From Flavobacterium sp. (GTDB taxonomy: Bacteria > Bacteroidota > Bacteroidia > Flavobacteriales > Flavobacteriaceae): a stretch of DNA of 64,000 bases. Numbering within the stretch: position 1 is the stretch's first letter; every line of letters begins with the position of its first letter. The stretch spans positions 1-64,000 of the forward strand of contig NZ_JAPZSU010000016.1 of the NCBI RefSeq assembly GCF_027531905.1, written 5' to 3'. Both the position numbers and the translations under genes were made by a program. Of the stretch, positions 37,409 to 45,302 are shown piece by piece. The notes under the pieces are model-generated. The model ran no database searches, had not been told where the DNA came from, and worked only from the letters and a program-made list of their open reading frames with translations.

Positions 37409-37711
37409 TTATGTTTTGAAAAGAAAACCGAGTCCCATATTTCGGAGCATTTTTTTTTCGAAAGCCCAAAAAAATCGAAATTGCCCAAACAAAAATCCAA
37501 TTAAAACCAAAAGTACTTGATAAATAGGAAAAATAAGTAAGAGACGAATAGGAGTGAACCAAAATCCCATATCAGCTTTGGTAAGACCAAGCCAAACACA
37601 AAACGGTTTAGATAACCATGCGGATGTTGTACCAGTGATTGCAAAAACAATAAAAATTATGGTAAACTGAATGTTACTTTCTATGCCCCAACGTTCTTTT
37701 AATTTTTTCAT
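37409..37711 (-). CDS. Small membrane protein, DUF6787-like
   Basis: A 100-residue protein: a charged start (MKKLKERWGIESNIQ), a helix at about 15-35 (FTIIFIVFAITGTTSAWL), then PFCVWLGLTKADMGFWFTPI, a second helix at about 55-80 and a C-terminal FFWAFEKKMLRNMGL. The pattern matches a small flavobacterial family I remember as DUF6787; the family name is not verified. No function known. It is separated from the next gene upstream by 32 bases. Confidence 0.65.
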   Translation of the reverse strand: MKKLKERWGIESNIQFTIIFIVFAITGTTSAWLSKPFCVWLGLTKADMGFWFTPIRLLLIFPIYQVLLVLIGFLFGQFRFFWAFEKKMLRNMGLGFLFKT

Positions 37712-37743
37712 TCTTAAGTTTCAATGCTGCAAATATACTAAGA

Positions 37744-38175
37744 TTAACGTATTGGGACATTGCCAAATAATCTTTGCTTGTACCTATTTTGAAAATAAAT
37801 CATATAATTGTAGATTAAATAATTCACTTCGTATCCATAATTGATTTGTGGATTGTAATCAATTGTCATTTCATATAAATTAGGATCAAATCGCAACGGT
37901 TGTTGTGCTCTATTGTTCCATTCTGTAATATAAAATCGGTTCTTATTTTCTAAATAGGATTGAGAATAATAGCCTCTTGGAAGTGCAATAGAATTCAACC
38001 AAGTGCTAAAACCTGGATCAATAATGATAACCTCGTATTCAAGTGAATCATTTGCAATTCTTACCGTGTCTCCTTTAACGGAAGCGGTGGCAGGAAGAGA
38101 GGGGATATTGTTTTTTGGAGTCGAACAAGCGCCAAGTATTGCAATAAGTACGATTATAAATGCGATTTTTTTCAT
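37744..38175 (-). CDS. Small lipoprotein, DUF6146-like
   Basis: A 143-residue lipoprotein (lipobox LGAC, Cys17). The body has DSLEYEVIIIDPGFSTWLNS and YLIYNYMIYFQNRYKQRLFG, which I associate with the DUF6146 family; the name is from memory. Likely tethered in the periplasm; no catalytic motif. Cotranscribed with the DUF6787-like gene by position. Confidence 0.7.
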   Translation of the reverse strand: MKKIAFIIVLIAILGACSTPKNNIPSLPATASVKGDTVRIANDSLEYEVIIIDPGFSTWLNSIALPRGYYSQSYLENKNRFYITEWNNRAQQPLRFDPNLYEMTIDYNPQINYGYEVNYLIYNYMIYFQNRYKQRLFGNVPIR

Positions 38176-38534
38176 GGCTTAACTATTAAAATCGGTTGGA
38201 TGATTTTTTTTCCACACTTTGATACCTAAATGCAGGCTAGAATCAAAGAATTTGTATTTTCTTAATAGAAATAAATAGACAATTTATTATTCACATAGCT
38301 AATCTATGCGAGAAATAGTGCTATTTCTTTTTTTTTTTTTTCTTTTTTTTTTCTATGTTGATTTACTATTAATCTATGGTTCTATGTGGTTTATTTTATA
38401 TTTTATTTTGAATTTCATCCAGCGAGTTATTGAAATTGAAATTTACAAAATCTGAACCTGAAAAATGTAAATTCTATCATAAAAAAGCGTCATTTCTTTT
38501 AAGGAAATGACGCTTTTCTCTATGTTTTTAGCTT
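38176..38534. other. Intergenic stretch with T tract and terminator
   Basis: No gene is visible. It holds a near-continuous T tract at about 38329-38352 and, at 38483-38517, the terminator of the downstream gene. The remainder is AT-rich leader for the small lipoprotein gene. Confidence 0.7.
38483..38517 (-). terminator. Terminator after the DUF937-like gene
   Basis: Perfect 14-bp stem AAAAGCGTCATTTC (38483-38496) and GAAATGACGCTTTT (38504-38517), 7-base loop. Confidence 0.85.
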
Positions 38535-39092
38535 TTATTTGCCAAATAATTTACCGAGTATTCCTCCAATTCCGCCACTGCCTTTTGCTAAATCCATGGC
38601 GTCACTAATATCTACTTTACCATCTGCATTTTGGTCTAAACCAAATTGTGTTCCGTACTTAGAAATAGTATCCATAATACCGCCAGCTTGTTCACTATTA
38701 CCAGCAATTGCGCCAATAATATCCGAAATTTGAAAACTATCGTTTGGGTCATTGGCTTTGCCTATCAATCCTCCTAGTATTTTCGGAATCATATCTCCAG
38801 CAACACCAGAAGCAGCTTCTCCGCTTATTCCGAATTTCTCACTCAAACTTCCAGTCAGTTGTTGCGTAATTTGTTGGACTGCAGGATTCGAACTATCCTG
38901 AGCAGTATTGCCTTGCAACAAACCTGCCAATTGCGCAACTCCTCCTTCATAAGCCATGTTTTGTAAACTTGAAAAAATTGAAGATCCAGCTTCTTGAAGG
39001 ATAGCTTCGTTTTGCTCATTCGGAATAGCACTATTTTTTACAACAGCATCCTCTCCAAATTGCTGCACTAATTGTGTTAATTGTTTAAACAT
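38535..39092 (-). CDS. DUF937-like protein with an EF-hand-type loop
   Basis: A 185-residue, Gly/Ser/Gln-rich helical protein. The first 110 residues (FGISGEAASGVAGDMIPKIL, AQLAGLLQGNTAQDSS) resemble the DUF937/YidB type. Near residue 153 is a calcium-loop pattern DQNADGKVDISDA (Asp, Asn, Asp, Gly, Asp at the ligand spacing), followed by a Gly-rich end (GSGGIGGILGKLFG). There is no signal peptide. Function unknown; calcium binding is inferred from the loop alone. Single gene with its own terminator. Confidence 0.7.
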   Translation of the reverse strand: MFKQLTQLVQQFGEDAVVKNSAIPNEQNEAILQEAGSSIFSSLQNMAYEGGVAQLAGLLQGNTAQDSSNPAVQQITQQLTGSLSEKFGISGEAASGVAGDMIPKILGGLIGKANDPNDSFQISDIIGAIAGNSEQAGGIMDTISKYGTQFGLDQNADGKVDISDAMDLAKGSGGIGGILGKLFGK

Positions 39093-39129
39093 AGGATTTT
39101 AGATTTAAAGTATTCTCAAATTTAAATAA

Positions 39130-39170
39130 AAAAGGGTAATTTATAACTACTGTTAATAAATTACCCTTTT
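39130..39170 (-). terminator. Terminator after serA
   Basis: AAAAGGGTAATTTAT (39130-39144) pairs perfectly with ATAAATTACCCTTTT (39156-39170). Confidence 0.82.
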
Positions 39171-39190
39171 GGTATATTGGAGACTTAAAA

Positions 39191-40141
39191 TTATCCTAAC
39201 AATACAATAATTTGTGAGGCTAATTCTGTTCCAATTCTGTCTTGAGCTTCTCCTGTAGCTGCACCAATATGTGGTGTCAACGAAATTTTAGAATGCATCA
39301 AAATGGCCATTTCTGGTTTTGGTTCGCTTTCAAAAACATCTAAACCTGCAAAAGCAACTTTTCCACTGTCTAAAGCTTTTACTAAAGCTACTTCGTCAAT
39401 TACACCACCACGAGCACAGTTTACAATTCCTACGCCATCTTTCATAGTAGCCAATTGCTCCTCACCAATGATGTATCCGTCTTGCGCTGGTACGTGTAAA
39501 GTAATAAAGTCTGCTTCTTGAAACAATGATTCCAAAGATTGAGAAACAATAGTAGTAGTGATAGATTGCCCATCAAAAAATTCTACTTTCACATCTACTT
39601 GAGGAATAAAACTATCGGCTGCAATAACTTTCATACCTAATCCCAAAGCCATTTTTGCAGTAGCTTGACCAATACGGCCAATACCTACAATTCCTAATGT
39701 TTTTCCTCTTAGTTCAGTACCATTAGCGTAGGCTTTTTTCAAACCTTCAAAATTGGTATCGCCTTCAAGAGGCATATTTCTGTTCGAGTCGTGTAAAAAA
39801 CGAACTCCTGTAAACAAATGTCCAAAAACCAATTCCGCTACCGATTCTGATGAAGAAGCAGGAGTGTTGATTACGTGAATCCCTTTGCTTTTTGCATAGT
39901 CCACATCAATATTATCCATACCAACACCGCCACGTCCAATAATTTTGATACCAGGACAAGCATCGATAATGTCTTTGCGCACTTTGGTAGCACTTCTTAC
40001 CAAAATAACGCTTACGTTGTTTTCATTAATAAAATTGGCTACTTGTTCTTGCGCCACTTTTGTAGTGATTACTTCAAAACCACCTTTTTCTAAAGCTAGA
40101 ATTCCACTTTTTGAAATTCCGTCATTGGCTAATACTTTCAT
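39191..40141 (-). CDS. serA: D-3-phosphoglycerate dehydrogenase, short form
   Basis: A 316-residue NAD-dependent dehydrogenase for the first step of serine synthesis. The Rossmann motif LGIVGIGRIGQATAKMALGL, the active-site NCARGGVIDE and the catalytic-histidine block TPHIGAATGEAQ are intact. It lacks the C-terminal ACT/regulatory domains of the E. coli enzyme, so feedback control by serine through such a domain is not expected. serC lies upstream on the same strand, with a palindromic dispersed repeat between the two genes. Confidence 0.93.
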   Translation of the reverse strand: MKVLANDGISKSGILALEKGGFEVITTKVAQEQVANFINENNVSVILVRSATKVRKDIIDACPGIKIIGRGGVGMDNIDVDYAKSKGIHVINTPASSSESVAELVFGHLFTGVRFLHDSNRNMPLEGDTNFEGLKKAYANGTELRGKTLGIVGIGRIGQATAKMALGLGMKVIAADSFIPQVDVKVEFFDGQSITTTIVSQSLESLFQEADFITLHVPAQDGYIIGEEQLATMKDGVGIVNCARGGVIDEVALVKALDSGKVAFAGLDVFESEPKPEMAILMHSKISLTPHIGAATGEAQDRIGTELASQIIVLLG

Positions 40142-40210
40142 TTTGTTTTTATTTTGTTTCTCTAATTCCTTGTTTGTAGCAAAGAATTAACTATACTATA
40201 TTTTTATTTT

Positions 40211-40311
40211 TTTTAGGAGCTAATCCCGCTATCCGTTCTTATCTTTTCTATTTTTAAAGAAAAAATAGAAAAGGATATCCACTGCTATCGGGGCTAGGGG
40301 AATGTGCTTTT
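40211..40311. repeat. Dispersed palindromic intergenic repeat, copy 2
   Basis: The reverse strand reads TAGCCCCGATAGCAGTGG, a T-rich to A-rich hairpin (CTTTTCTATTTTT and AAAAATAGAAAAG), then AGATAAGAACGGATAGCGGG. These arms match copy 1 at 30187-30302 in opposite orientation; the central hairpin differs. It sits in the serC-serA gap and could affect read-through or mRNA stability. Confidence 0.85.
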
Positions 40312-40332
40312 AAGAAAATTTAGTTTAAGCGA

Positions 40333-41403
40333 TTAAACCGCTGCTTCCAACGCTTTCATAACATCAACCAAAACTTGAACACTTTCTATTGGCATCGCAT
40401 TGTAGATAGACGCTCTATAACCTCCTACAGAACGGTGACCTGGAAGACCAGATATGTTAGCAGCTTTCCACATCGAGTCAAAAGTATCTTTATGTGCTTC
40501 GTCGTTCAATAAGAAAGTTACGTTCATATTCGAACGGTCTTCTACAGCAGCTGTTCCTTTAAACAATGGATTTCTGTCGATTTCATTGTACAATAAAGCC
40601 GCTTTTTCATTATTGATTTTTTCGATGGCAGCTACACCTCCCAAGTTTTTCAACCATTGCAAAGTCAATAGCGAAGTGTATACAGGGAAAACAGGTGGAG
40701 TATTGTACATACTCTCTGCTTTGATGTGTTTAGCATAATCTAACATACTTGGAATCACGCGACCGTTTTTGCCAAGAATCTCTTCTTTAACCACTACTAA
40801 AGTTGTTCCTGCTGGTCCCATGTTTTTTTGAGCACCTGCGTAAATAATATCAAATTGAGTGAAATCTAAAACACGTGAAAAAATATCCGAACTCATATCA
40901 CATACAACTGGAATATTTAATTTTGGAAATTCTTTCATTTGCGTTCCAAAAATGGTGTTGTTGCTCGTACAGTGAAAATAATCTGCATCTTCCGGTACAG
41001 TATACTCTTTTGGAATATGATTGTAGTTTTGTTCTTTGGAGGATGCCACGATTACCGTTTCTCCAAAAGTTTTAGCTTCTTTAATAGCAGCACTAGCCCA
41101 AGTTCCAGAATCTAAATAGGCCGCTTTACCTCCTTCTTTCATTAAGTTGTAAGGCGCCATAATAAACTCTAAACTAGCTCCTCCGGCCAAGAATAAAGCT
41201 TGGTAGCCTTTGCCTGTTAGATCTAATAAGTCTAAAGCAAGAGCTCTCGCTTCTTCCATTACGGCAACAAAGTCTTTACTGCGGTGTGAAATTTCTAAAA
41301 TGGATAATCCTGAGTTGTTGAAATCTAAAATGGCTTGAGCCGATTTTTCAAAAACTTCTTGAGGTAAAATACTGGGTCCTGCGCTGTAGTTGTGTTTTTT
41401 CAT
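40333..41403 (-). CDS. serC: Phosphoserine aminotransferase
   Basis: A 356-residue PLP enzyme that makes 3-phosphoserine from 3-phosphohydroxypyruvate; it follows SerA in the pathway. MKKHNYSAGPSILPQEVFEK, LFLAGGASLEFIMAPYNLM, CDMSSDIFSR and the PLP-lysine block YAGAQKNMGPAG are diagnostic, as is GHRSVGGYRASIYNAMPIES at the end. Gene order serC then serA on one strand fits coexpression, although a repeat of about 100 bp separates them. Confidence 0.96.
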   Translation of the reverse strand: MKKHNYSAGPSILPQEVFEKSAQAILDFNNSGLSILEISHRSKDFVAVMEEARALALDLLDLTGKGYQALFLAGGASLEFIMAPYNLMKEGGKAAYLDSGTWASAAIKEAKTFGETVIVASSKEQNYNHIPKEYTVPEDADYFHCTSNNTIFGTQMKEFPKLNIPVVCDMSSDIFSRVLDFTQFDIIYAGAQKNMGPAGTTLVVVKEEILGKNGRVIPSMLDYAKHIKAESMYNTPPVFPVYTSLLTLQWLKNLGGVAAIEKINNEKAALLYNEIDRNPLFKGTAAVEDRSNMNVTFLLNDEAHKDTFDSMWKAANISGLPGHRSVGGYRASIYNAMPIESVQVLVDVMKALEAAV

Positions 41404-41493
41404 GGTTTGTAAGTATCCGAAAAATTAAAAATGCAAATTTCGACAATCATACTCGAAAACAAGCTGAATTATTCGAAATAATTATACAATTTT

Positions 41494-42555
41494 CTACTTT
41501 ATTGTTAGTAAAAATGAAATTGTATCTATGTTATCTGCATAATCCCATAATTCAGGGCTTTGAGTTTGCCCAAAGGGAATACTGTTGGAGATTAAATTAT
41601 TAGAAACTATACATTGAATGTGCTCATTTTCATCTTTTAAGCGTTGCAATACATCTCCAACGTTTTCGTAATATTCGTAGAAAACACTAGATATTGGAGA
41701 ACCATAACCTTGATCTTCTTTGATGGTCAAAAAGCCATTGTCAAGCAACTTAAAATTGCTCATCAAGAAAACAGCTTTATTGTAATCGTAATTATTGGCG
41801 TATTTTTCATATTCAATGACATCTTTATATGTGAAGATGGCTTCAAAAAAAGGAACAAAAGAATAGTCTTTGGGAACAAAAAGTTTGGAGACGTTGCGAC
41901 AACCTAAACCAAAATAGCGAAAAATATCTTCTCCTAAAGCTTCCAATTGTTCGCGAGTTTCCTTACCAGTTAAAATTGCCACCGAGTTTCTGTTTTTTCT
42001 AATTACCGAAGGTTTGTCTTTGAAATAATATTCAAAATAGCGAGCCGTGTTGTTGCTTCCTGTTGCGATAACGGCATCAAAATTTTCTAATTTTCCTTCG
42101 ACAAAAGTGATTTTCTCTTTGAATTCAGGAGCAATGTGGATTAGGTATTTCGCTATAAACGGAAGTAAATGCTGGTCATTCGAAGAGGTTTTTACTAGTA
42201 CATTATGACCTGAAATCAGTACCGATAGAAAGTCATGAAATCCTACCAAAGGAATATTTCCTGCCAATATTAGCGCAATTGTTTTGGGTTGTACTCCTGA
42301 AAAATCATACTTAGAAAGCCATTGGTCTAGTTTTTCTTTCGTTAATGCTTTCGCCCAAGATTGAAAGGCAAAACAGACTTGTTCTGGGGTATACCAACCG
42401 TTATGCGACTGAGAAAGAGCAATTAGATTAAGACATTCGTCAAAAAAGAGATCGTTGCCCTGTACTTCATTTTTGATGGGGTTTTCTAAAGAAGAAAATT
42501 GACTTAAGAATTTACCCAATTCAACAAATTTACTTTTTTTTGTTTCTAATGTCAT
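41494..42555 (-). CDS. Acyl-CoA reductase (LuxC-like)
   Basis: A 353-residue protein from ATG 42555 (MTLETKKSKFVELGKFLSQF); the frame is open to 42663, but the longer N-terminus overlaps the promoter box at 42594. It carries LILAGNIPLVGFHDFLSVLI, VLVKTSSNDQHLLPFIAKYL, an IRKNRNSVAILTG block and a catalytic cysteine in FRYFGLGCRNVSKLFVP, matching the LuxC/acyl-CoA reductase family of aldehyde dehydrogenases. It is divergent from a ferredoxin gene; this pairing is common in Bacteroidota and suggests a shared, still unclear, redox role. Confidence 0.9.
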   Translation of the reverse strand: MTLETKKSKFVELGKFLSQFSSLENPIKNEVQGNDLFFDECLNLIALSQSHNGWYTPEQVCFAFQSWAKALTKEKLDQWLSKYDFSGVQPKTIALILAGNIPLVGFHDFLSVLISGHNVLVKTSSNDQHLLPFIAKYLIHIAPEFKEKITFVEGKLENFDAVIATGSNNTARYFEYYFKDKPSVIRKNRNSVAILTGKETREQLEALGEDIFRYFGLGCRNVSKLFVPKDYSFVPFFEAIFTYKDVIEYEKYANNYDYNKAVFLMSNFKLLDNGFLTIKEDQGYGSPISSVFYEYYENVGDVLQRLKDENEHIQCIVSNNLISNSIPFGQTQSPELWDYADNIDTISFLLTIK

Positions 42556-42593
42556 ATTGCTTGTGTATGAAATCTTTTGATTGTAATTTTGCA

Positions 42594-42601
42594 CAAAAAT
42601 A
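42594..42601 (-). promoter_or_regulatory. -7 box of the acyl-CoA reductase gene
   Basis: The minus strand reads TATTTTTG, a perfect TANNTTTG 38 bases before the chosen start; it lies inside the longer reading of the frame and argues against it. Confidence 0.5.
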
Positions 42602-42697
42602 AGCTTTTTAGAAGCTAAAGACAACAGTTGTTTTTTTATTGTGAAAATCGAAAACAAAGACAACTACTTTAAATTTTAATTAAAAATTTAGTCAAAG

Positions 42698-43048
42698 ATG
42701 GCAATTATTATTACAGACGAATGTATCAACTGCGGAGCTTGCGAACCAGAATGTCCAAATACAGCAATTTATGAAGGCGCAGACGATTGGCGTTATAAAG
42801 ATGGAACCAAACTAAAAGGGAAAGTAATTTTACCAGATGGTACTGAAATTGATGCTGAAGCACCACAAACTCCAATTTCTGACGAAGTGTACTACATCGT
42901 ACCAGGAAAATGTACAGAATGTAAAGGTTTTCATGATGAACCACAATGTGCGGCTGTTTGTCCTGTTGATTGTTGTATTCCTGATGATAATCACGTAGAA
43001 TCTGAAGAAACTTTGTTGAACAGACAATCGTTTTTACATAACAAATAG
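42698..43048 (+). CDS. Ferredoxin with two 4Fe-4S clusters
   Basis: A 116-residue ferredoxin. The first cluster motif is [12 protein letters not shown] (CxxCxxCxxxCP) and the second half has [20 protein letters not shown] with the spaced CxxC and CxxxCP. The insertion between them ([20 protein letters not shown]) is normal for the flavobacterial form. It is an electron carrier for unknown partners; the neighbouring divergent acyl-CoA reductase gene is a candidate. A clean terminator follows. Confidence 0.93.
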   Translation: MAIIITDECINCGACEPECPNTAIYEGADDWRYKDGTKLKGKVILPDGTEIDAEAPQTPISDEVYYIVPGKCTECKGFHDEPQCAAVCPVDCCIPDDNHVESEETLLNRQSFLHNK

Positions 43049-43072
43049 TATAAATAGTTTTTTATTATCTAT

Positions 43073-43100
43073 AGACCCGAGCAAAACTCGGGTCTTTTTG
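43073..43100 (+). terminator. Terminator after ferredoxin
   Basis: AGACCCGAG (43073-43081) and CTCGGGTCT (43087-43095), GC-rich stem, 5-base loop, then T run. Confidence 0.9.
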
Positions 43101-43280
43101 TTTTGTTTTTTGTTGGTGTCTTTTCTGTGTTTTTTATTTACTTGATGTTCAGTGTTTTGGTTGTTTTTGGGCTTATTTTAGGAATATATTTTTCTTTTTT
43201 TGCTTTTTTTCATCAACTAATTTATACTTTTATGACAACCAGTAAAGTTTTAAATTAAATAAGTAACAAAATCACTTCAC

Positions 43281-44444
43281 ATGAAGAGAATATTTTTATT
43301 CTTTTTAGTAATGGCTAGTACTTTAGTTTTAGCGCAGAAAGTAGAAAGAACTTTAATAGTTAAAGATATAGACACGCAACTTCCTATAGAAGATGTTACC
43401 GTTTTGGTTGCGAAAACCAATCAAATCCTAATGAGCAATAAGGAAGGGGAAGTTAGTTATATGGTAAACGGAAATTCAAATATTCAGTTTTCTCATCCTT
43501 CTTATGTAAGCATTACGGTTCGTCCGGCTATGCTCAAGCAAAGTGGTAATGTTGTTTATTTAAAAAGCAGCTTAAATAAACTAGACGAATTGATAGTTAC
43601 TCGTCAGCATCCTCAAAAAATATTAAAGTCTTTGGTAGCCAATTCTATAAAAAAATTCAATGTACCAGCACGTTTGAAGGTGTTTTGTCGCGAGTTTTTC
43701 AAACTCAACGGTGTTTATTCTTACTATACAGATGGTTTGCTGAACTTTCAGATCGTAGGCGATCAAAAAAAGTTAAATTCAACAATTCTGGTAGAACAAA
43801 ATCGTTCTTTTGGGGTCGTAGAAGAAGAGGTTAGTGCTGATTTGTTGGGATATAATCTCAATAACATCATGGAAAACTATTATACTTTCAAGTATTTAGC
43901 GCCAATTTTAGATCCCAAGGCTAAAGATAGTTACTATTTCTTGGTCCGTGCCTATTCTGAGAATGATACCTACTATGTTTTGACAGCTACCCCTTTGGAT
44001 AATTCCAAAGGCTTGCTGGATGAATTTAAGATTATTTATGACAAACAGAAAAATTTGATCATTGAAGTGAGTTCTAAATTATCTGAAATTAGTTTAGCAA
44101 AGACTGAAAATGCTACAAAAACTGGTGCTAAAAATATTTATATGTCAAATTTTAAGACTACCTATAGGGTAGAGGATGCTAATTATTTTTTGGTAAGTTC
44201 TAAAGAAGAGATAGGTTTTGAAAAAGTTTATAAAAAAGAAACTAAAAACATTCAGGTTAGTAATTATCTAGTTACAACTAATTTTAGTAATCAAAATTAT
44301 ACCTATCGAGAACCTCAAGTTTTTAAAAATAAATCACTGATTAATAAAGGAAATAGTATTTTGACCAACTATTGGGACTTTTCAGGTTTGACGGCTACTG
44401 ATGAAGAGTTGCGTATTATTTCAATTATTGAAAAAAACATGTAA
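43281..44444 (+). CDS. Secreted protein with carboxypeptidase-like regulatory domain
   Basis: A 387-residue protein with a signal peptide ending LVLAQ, a carboxypeptidase-like regulatory (CarboxypepD_reg) domain at about 22-100 (IVKDIDTQLPIEDVTVLVAK, IQFSHPSYVSITVRP) and a C-terminal region with no motif I recognise. Such domains occur in flavobacterial outer-membrane and surface proteins, and this one resembles the free-standing type without a TonB barrel. No operon partner: it is convergent with the methyltransferase gene. Confidence 0.75.
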   Translation: MKRIFLFFLVMASTLVLAQKVERTLIVKDIDTQLPIEDVTVLVAKTNQILMSNKEGEVSYMVNGNSNIQFSHPSYVSITVRPAMLKQSGNVVYLKSSLNKLDELIVTRQHPQKILKSLVANSIKKFNVPARLKVFCREFFKLNGVYSYYTDGLLNFQIVGDQKKLNSTILVEQNRSFGVVEEEVSADLLGYNLNNIMENYYTFKYLAPILDPKAKDSYYFLVRAYSENDTYYVLTATPLDNSKGLLDEFKIIYDKQKNLIIEVSSKLSEISLAKTENATKTGAKNIYMSNFKTTYRVEDANYFLVSSKEEIGFEKVYKKETKNIQVSNYLVTTNFSNQNYTYREPQVFKNKSLINKGNSILTNYWDFSGLTATDEELRIISIIEKNM

Positions 44445-44464
44445 TTTCTGTTGTCTCTATAAGT

Positions 44465-45211
44465 TTAGATTTTTTTCTTTTTTGCTACAATCACATAAGT
44501 GTCGTAAGCGTAGGTTTTTCTGTCGATGATTTCAAGGATTTCGAACCCTTTCATGTAAAGAAAAAGCTGTATTTCATTTAGAGTAAAGACTCTAACCGTA
44601 GAAAAATCTTCTGCAATTACTTCCTTTTCATTATTGAGAAGCGTATAATAGGTCGCGGTCCATTCCATCAAAAAATTATCTGAGGTGGTAAGCTTCCAAT
44701 TGCTGTCTCGGTAATGAATAATTCCATCACAATTGGCTTCATGCAGTATGTTTTTGTGGTTTTCGGTATATGGAATGTACCGATTTGCATCAATAAAGTC
44801 AAAAACAAATATACCTTCGTGATTTAGGTTTTGATGAATAGATTCAAAGCAATAATATACATCTTCATTGGAAATCAAATAACTAGTAGAACGCCCCGTG
44901 ATAAGAATAGAATCAACGGGATTTTCTAAGGTAAACTCTCTCATGTCTCCATGAATAAAAGTACTTTTTGGAGTTCTTTTTTGTGCAATTGCAATCATAT
45001 CTTCACTCACATCCAAGCCGATATAATTAAAGCTATTTTGCGAAAAAAATTTGGCCAGGTTACCAGTTCCGCTTCCTATTTCCAGAACGGATTGGCAATG
45101 ATGTTTTTCTAAAAGGCTTCTGTAGAAATTGTACTCTTCGGTATAGTTTATAAATGTTTGATACATGGCGTCATAAATGCTAGCCATTTTATCATTGTAT
45201 AAGTCTGCCAT
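44465..45211 (-). CDS. Class I SAM-dependent methyltransferase
   Basis: A 248-residue methyltransferase. Motif I is VLEIGSGTGNLAKFFSQN, followed by YIGLDVSEDMIAIAQKRTPK, FIHGDMREF and a FVFDFIDANRYIPYT motif. The fold and length fit small-molecule methyltransferases; the acceptor is unknown. It lies between the secreted protein gene and the TonB receptor, behind a strong terminator, so it is its own unit. Confidence 0.88.
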   Translation of the reverse strand: MADLYNDKMASIYDAMYQTFINYTEEYNFYRSLLEKHHCQSVLEIGSGTGNLAKFFSQNSFNYIGLDVSEDMIAIAQKRTPKSTFIHGDMREFTLENPVDSILITGRSTSYLISNEDVYYCFESIHQNLNHEGIFVFDFIDANRYIPYTENHKNILHEANCDGIIHYRDSNWKLTTSDNFLMEWTATYYTLLNNEKEVIAEDFSTVRVFTLNEIQLFLYMKGFEILEIIDRKTYAYDTYVIVAKKKKI

Positions 45212-45252
45212 ACTATTTTTTTTGAATCATAAATATAATGATTTTTAAAAAG

Positions 45253-45282
45253 AAAAGGGTTGTCATTTTGACAACCCTTTTT
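45253..45282 (-). terminator. Terminator after the TonB receptor
   Basis: AAAAGGGTTGTCA (45253-45265) pairs with TGACAACCCTTTT (45269-45281), 13-bp stem, between the receptor and the methyltransferase genes. Confidence 0.88.
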
Positions 45283-45302
45283 AATCTGCACTCTATAATT
45301 TA

